Below are positions 61,122 through 64,000 of a stretch of 64,000 nucleotides of DNA, in pieces; the first letter of the stretch is position 1; the number at the start of each line of letters is the position of its first letter. The stretch comes from Myxococcales bacterium (GTDB lineage Bacteria; Myxococcota_A; Bradymonadia; UBA7976; UBA1532), in contig JACKDN010000034.1 in the NCBI GenBank assembly GCA_020633465.1, forward strand, positions 15,917 through 79,916. Reading direction: 5' to 3'. A program made the position numbers and the translations under genes. The notes below the pieces were generated by a model, which worked only from the letters and a program-made list of their open reading frames with translations, was not told where the DNA came from and made no database searches.

Positions 61122-61726
61122 GTCCAGTCTCCGGGTCCGTCGTCCACCTGCAGCTCGTCGATCACGCGCCGCAGGTAGCGCAGCTGGGCGGCCAGCTGCG
61201 CCATCGCGTCCAGGTCGTCGTCGCCCGCGTCCAGGCGCCGGCCGAGCTCGGCCAGCATGCCCTCGAACCGCGCGGCCACCTCGCGCGCCATGCGGCCCCG
61301 CTCGGTGTGCGCGTCCGGCCCGTTCAGCTCGTCGACGGCCTCGCGCAGCTCGATGATCTCCATCAGGAAGGCGGGCGACAGCTGCACGCGCCCTTCGCCC
61401 TCGGCGCCCACGTCGCGCCCGCGCAGGTGCAGCATGTACTCGGCGCGGCGCAGGGGATCGCGCAGCACGCGGATGGCGTCGTTGAGGGCGGTCGCCTGCG
61501 CCATCGAGAAGCGCCGCGGGCGGTCGCCCGCGCTGGCGAAGCGATCGGGGTGCACCTTGCGCTGCAGCGTCCGGTGGGCCGCCGCCAGCGCGTCGGGATC
61601 CTGCTCGAAGCGGTGCTCGACGCCCAGCCGGGCGAAGTGGTCGAGGCGCGGATCGGGCGGCTGGATGGCCTCGCAGCCCTCGCAGAACATCGCCGCGACC
61701 GGCGCGCCGCACTCCCAGCAGTTCAT
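61118..61726 (-). CDS. hscB: J-domain co-chaperone HscB with N-terminal zinc-finger-like extension
   Basis: 202 residues. The J domain (about 28-98) carries HPD in LQRKVHPDRFAS, and the C-terminal three-helix IscU-binding domain follows (AFLMEIIELREAVDELN). Before the J domain is MNCWECGAPVAAMFCEGCEAIQP, a CxxC...CxxC zinc-binding element. E. coli HscB lacks it, whereas eukaryotic HSC20 proteins have a comparable Cys-rich N-terminus. The gene is coupled to hscA by a 4-bp overlap. Confidence 0.93.
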   Translation of the reverse strand: MNCWECGAPVAAMFCEGCEAIQPPDPRLDHFARLGVEHRFEQDPDALAAAHRTLQRKVHPDRFASAGDRPRRFSMAQATALNDAIRVLRDPLRRAEYMLHLRGRDVGAEGEGRVQLSPAFLMEIIELREAVDELNGPDAHTERGRMAREVAARFEGMLAELGRRLDAGDDDLDAMAQLAAQLRYLRRVIDELQVDDGPGDWT

Positions 61727-61792
61727 CGTGTCGGTCCTCTGGCCCGCGGCCCCCTCGCGACGCCGCGCGCGTGGTCGGCGGCGCGCGTCAGC

Positions 61793-61811
61793 GCGGGGCC
61801 GGCGGCCCCGC
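61793..61811. other. Perfect hairpin in the iscA-hscB spacer
   Basis: GCGGGGCC-GGC-GGCCCCGC lies between iscA and hscB, in the longest gap (96 bp) of the operon. With no T-run it is not a terminator. It could protect or process the mRNA and set different levels for iscSUA and hscBA, but this is inference. Confidence 0.35.
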
Positions 61812-61822
61812 CGCGCGCCGCG

Positions 61823-62146
61823 TCAGACGCTGAAGCTCTCGCCGCAGCCGCAGGTGCGCCGGGCGTTGGGGTTGGTGAACTTGAAGCCCGCCCCGGCCAG
61901 GCTGTCGACGTAGTCGACCTCGGTGCCCATCAGGTACAGATAGCTCTTGGGGTCGACGAACAGCTTCACCCCGTGGCTCTCGAGCTCGCGATCGCCCTTG
62001 TTGGCGCTCTCGGCGAACTCGAGGAAGTAGCTGAAGCCCGAGCACCCACCGCCCCGCACGCCCACGCGCAGGCCGGCCGTCTCGTGCGGCCGCTTCTCGA
62101 TCAGCTCCCGGACCTTCTCGGCCGCGGACTCGCTCAGAGTGACCAT
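61823..62146 (-). CDS. iscA: A-type Fe-S carrier protein IscA
   Basis: 107 residues, the family's length. Conserved Cys are in GGGCSGFSYFLEF (about residue 35) and the terminal CGCGESF. VDPKSYLYLMGTEVDYVDSLAGAGFKFTNPNA is the standard core. It carries iron or nascent clusters to apo-proteins. It lies 28 bp after iscU. The sequence alone does not fully separate IscA from ErpA, but operon position favours IscA. Confidence 0.93.
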   Translation of the reverse strand: MVTLSESAAEKVRELIEKRPHETAGLRVGVRGGGCSGFSYFLEFAESANKGDRELESHGVKLFVDPKSYLYLMGTEVDYVDSLAGAGFKFTNPNARRTCGCGESFSV

Positions 62147-62174
62147 CGGCGTCTCCTGCTCAACGGGGTGGGCC

Positions 62175-62561
62175 TCAGCCCTGCCCCTTCTTGCGCTTGT
62201 AGTCCTCGATGGCCGCCCGGATCGCGTCCTCGGCCAGCACCGAGCAGTGGATCTTCACCGGGGGCAGCGCGAGGTGCTGCGCGATGTCGTTGTTCTTGAT
62301 CGTCAGGGCCTCGTCGACGGTGCGCCCCTTGACCCACTCGGTGACCAGGCTCGAGCTCGCGATGGCCGAGCCGCACCCGTAGGTCTTGAACTTGGCGTCC
62401 TCGATGACGCCGTCGTCGGTGACCCGGATCTGCAGCCGCATCACGTCACCGCAGGCGGGCGCGCCCACCAGGCCGGTGCCGACGTTGGCGTCGCTCTTGT
62501 CGAGCGCGCCGACGTTGCGGGGGTTCTCGTAGTGGTCGATGACCTTGTCGCTGTACGCCAT
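62175..62561 (-). CDS. iscU: Fe-S scaffold protein IscU
   Basis: 128 residues. The three ligand Cys lie in GAPACGDVM, KTYGCGSAIASSS and IHCSVLAED, and Asp39 next to the first Cys is present. LPPVKIHCS holds the LPPVK motif recognised by HscA. It assembles [2Fe-2S] and [4Fe-4S] clusters from IscS sulfur. It is 25 bp downstream of iscS. Confidence 0.97.
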   Translation of the reverse strand: MAYSDKVIDHYENPRNVGALDKSDANVGTGLVGAPACGDVMRLQIRVTDDGVIEDAKFKTYGCGSAIASSSLVTEWVKGRTVDEALTIKNNDIAQHLALPPVKIHCSVLAEDAIRAAIEDYKRKKGQG

Positions 62562-62586
62562 GGTTCGCTTCTCCAGACGGTCGGCC

Positions 62587-63801
62587 TCAGTGGGCCGCCC
62601 ATTCGATGCTCTTCAGGTCGATCCCCTCCTGGTGCATCTCCCAGAGGGGCGACAGCGCCCGCAGCTTGGCCACCGCCTTCACCACCAGATCGGCGACGTA
62701 GTCGACCTCTTCCTCGGTGTTGAAGCGGCCGATGCCGAACCGGATGCTGCTGTGCGCGTTCTCGTCGTCGAGGCCGATGGCCCGCAGCACGTAGCTGGGC
62801 TCGAGGCTGGCCGACGTGCAGGCCGAGCCGCTCGACACGGCCACGTCACGCAGGGCCATCAACAGCGACTCGCCCTCGACGAAGGTGAAGCTGATGTTCA
62901 GGTTGCCGGGCAGCCGGTGCTCGAGGCTGCCGTTGAGCACCGTCTCGGGCACGCCCTCTTCGATCTTGGCGCGCAGGCGCTCGCGCAGGGCCAGCGTGCG
63001 GGCCGACTCGGACTCCATCTCGGCCAGCGCCAGCTCGGCCGCCTTGCCGAAGCCGACGATCTGGTGCACCGGCAGGGTGCCCGAGCGCATGCCGCGCTCG
63101 TGCCCGCCGCCGTGCACCATCGGCGCCACGCGCACGCGCGGCTTCTTGCGCCGCACGTACAGGGCGCCGATGCCCTTCGGGCCGTACATCTTGTGGGCCG
63201 ACAGCGACAGCAGGTCGACGCCCATCGCCTCGACGTCGATCGGCACCTTGCCGGCCGTCTGCACGGCGTCGGTGTGGAACAGCACGCCGTGCTTCTTGCA
63301 GACGGCACCGATGGCGCCGATGTCGTTGACCGAGCCGATCTCGTTGTTGCCGTGCATCACGCTGACGACGACCGTGTCCGGCCGGATGGCCTTCTCCACG
63401 TCGGCCGGATCGACCCGACCGTCGGTGCCCACGGGCAGCCACGTCACCTCGCAGCCGTTCCGCTCGAGCCAGCGGGCGGTGTCGATGACCGCCTTGTGCT
63501 CGATGGGGCTGGTGACGATGTGCTTGCCCTTGTGGCCGTAGAACTCGATGACGCCCTTGAGCGCCACGTTGTCGCTCTCGGTGGCGCCGCTGGTGAAGAC
63601 GATCTCCTTCGGGGTGGCCCCGATGAGCTTCGCCACCTGCTCGCGCGCCAGCTCGACGGCCTCTTCGGCCGCCCAGCCGAAGGCGTGGTTGCGGCTGGCC
63701 GCGTTGCCGAACTGCTCGGTCAGGTACGGCAGCATCGCCTCGACCACCCGCGGATCGCAGGGCGTCGTGGCGTGATTGTCCATGTAGATCGGCAGCTTCA
63801 T
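62587..63801 (-). CDS. iscS: Cysteine desulfurase IscS
   Basis: 404 residues from ATG 63801, matching the common IscS start MKLPIYMDNHATTPCDPRVV; a GTG at 63813 would add four residues. PLP-binding Lys is in LSLSAHKMYGPKGIG, the active-site Cys on the mobile loop is in VSSGSACTSASLEPS, and VTSPIEHKAV supplies the His stacking on the cofactor. It converts cysteine to alanine and passes persulfide sulfur to IscU. It starts 17 bp after the upstream regulator-like gene. Confidence 0.97.
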   Translation of the reverse strand: MKLPIYMDNHATTPCDPRVVEAMLPYLTEQFGNAASRNHAFGWAAEEAVELAREQVAKLIGATPKEIVFTSGATESDNVALKGVIEFYGHKGKHIVTSPIEHKAVIDTARWLERNGCEVTWLPVGTDGRVDPADVEKAIRPDTVVVSVMHGNNEIGSVNDIGAIGAVCKKHGVLFHTDAVQTAGKVPIDVEAMGVDLLSLSAHKMYGPKGIGALYVRRKKPRVRVAPMVHGGGHERGMRSGTLPVHQIVGFGKAAELALAEMESESARTLALRERLRAKIEEGVPETVLNGSLEHRLPGNLNISFTFVEGESLLMALRDVAVSSGSACTSASLEPSYVLRAIGLDDENAHSSIRFGIGRFNTEEEVDYVADLVVKAVAKLRALSPLWEMHQEGIDLKSIEWAAH

Positions 63802-63817
63802 GCGGTCGTTCACCTCG

Positions 63818-64000
63818 TCAATGGGCCGCGAGCCCGGTGATCAGCGGCAGCGCGTCGTCGGTCTGCTCCGGGCGCTCGCAGCAGCCGCAGGCGTCGTGGG
63901 GCTCGGTCTCCTGGCCGCAGCCGCGGCAGCCCTGCAGGAAGTCGAGGCTGTCGACCAGCTCGCCCTCCAGCTTGCGCAGCTCGCGAATCTGCCGCCGCAC
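63818..64000 (-). CDS. C-terminal part of a Cys-rich regulator, possibly MerR family, at the head of the isc operon
   Basis: The frame is open at the window edge, so only the last 60 residues are seen. An amphipathic helix (IRELRKLEGELVDSLDFL) runs into a cysteine cluster GCRGCGQETEPHDACGCCE (five Cys). A long helix followed by a CxxC-type metal or Fe-S site is the layout of MerR-family C-termini such as SoxR, and does not resemble the end of IscR. Its position 17 bp before iscS suggests that it regulates the operon in response to cluster or metal status. The DNA-binding domain lies outside the window, so the family is uncertain. Confidence 0.5.
   Translation of the reverse strand: MRRQIRELRKLEGELVDSLDFLQGCRGCGQETEPHDACGCCERPEQTDDALPLITGLAAH

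Overview
The window is very GC-rich and densely packed, with most genes separated by less than 100 bp or overlapping. Its gene content points to Myxococcota (myxobacteria and relatives in the former Deltaproteobacteria). The signs are MopE-type metal-binding repeat proteins, Ser/Thr kinases fused to formylglycine-enzyme-like domains, giant kinase/TPR/GAF/histidine-kinase hybrids, two sigma-54 activators, many lipoproteins, a multihaem cytochrome fused to TPRs, and an Isc iron-sulfur operon. Genus cannot be resolved from the sequence. No rRNA, tRNA, CRISPR array, transposase or replication origin was seen.

Layout. 1-9.5 kb (minus): a porin-like protein cut by the window edge, a DUF2252 lipoprotein, a lipoprotein with collagen-like Gly-X-Y repeats, a sigma-54 activator with a degenerate receiver, a class V aminotransferase, a phytanoyl-CoA dioxygenase-like enzyme and a small secreted protein. 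9.7-14.4 kb: an M1 metallopeptidase lipoprotein, TesB thioesterase and a secreted MopE-like protein. 14.4-19.9 kb: a sigma-54 activator divergent from a three-gene NfeD/flotillin operon that carries a near-consensus -24/-12 promoter, then a DUF2270 membrane protein. 20-24.7 kb: a frameshifted MopE-like lipoprotein, an unknown secreted protein, gene remnants bounded by a 28-bp direct repeat, and an unknown gene of atypical composition. 24.7-38.9 kb is a signalling cluster: a 1709-aa pseudokinase/FGE/kinase/FGE protein beside a fused 2-oxoacid dehydrogenase E1, then a 1405-aa hybrid whose recognisable catalytic modules are all degenerate, followed by an intact GAF-histidine kinase and a TPR membrane protein. 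39-45.2 kb: a 4-hydroxybenzoyl-CoA-reductase-like molybdenum enzyme (two genes), a peptidase M15-like protein and SppA. 45.2-48.2 kb: a heptahaem/TPR lipoprotein and an 800-bp non-coding gap. 48.2-51 kb: a MazG-like pyrophosphohydrolase, a lipoprotein and a MATE transporter. 51.1-57.4 kb: a four-gene cassette of DUF4384-like membrane protein, secreted TPR-CHAT protease, unknown protein and subtilisin-like protease. 57.4-64 kb (minus): a phytoene-desaturase-like oxidoreductase and the operon regulator-iscS-iscU-iscA-hscB-hscA-iscX, without fdx.

Two observations stand out. (i) The gap at about 47.5-48.1 kb looks like an independent minus-strand RNA gene. It has a promoter-like sequence, at least five hairpins that share a UCUCCCC(GG) loop, and a perfect Rho-independent terminator whose loop carries the same motif. 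In two hairpins the pairing works only in minus-strand RNA (G.U there, C.A on the other strand). The loops are complementary to Shine-Dalgarno-like sequences of genes in this window, so a multi-hairpin anti-SD regulator is a reasonable hypothesis. (ii) The CHAT/subtilase cassette joins a caspase-like protease and a second protease in one translationally coupled unit, which suggests a proteolytic relay. A recurring theme is the dead enzyme used as a signalling part: a pseudoreceiver, a pseudokinase and a pseudo-kinase/pseudo-histidine kinase, with the last two linked to catalytically intact partners.
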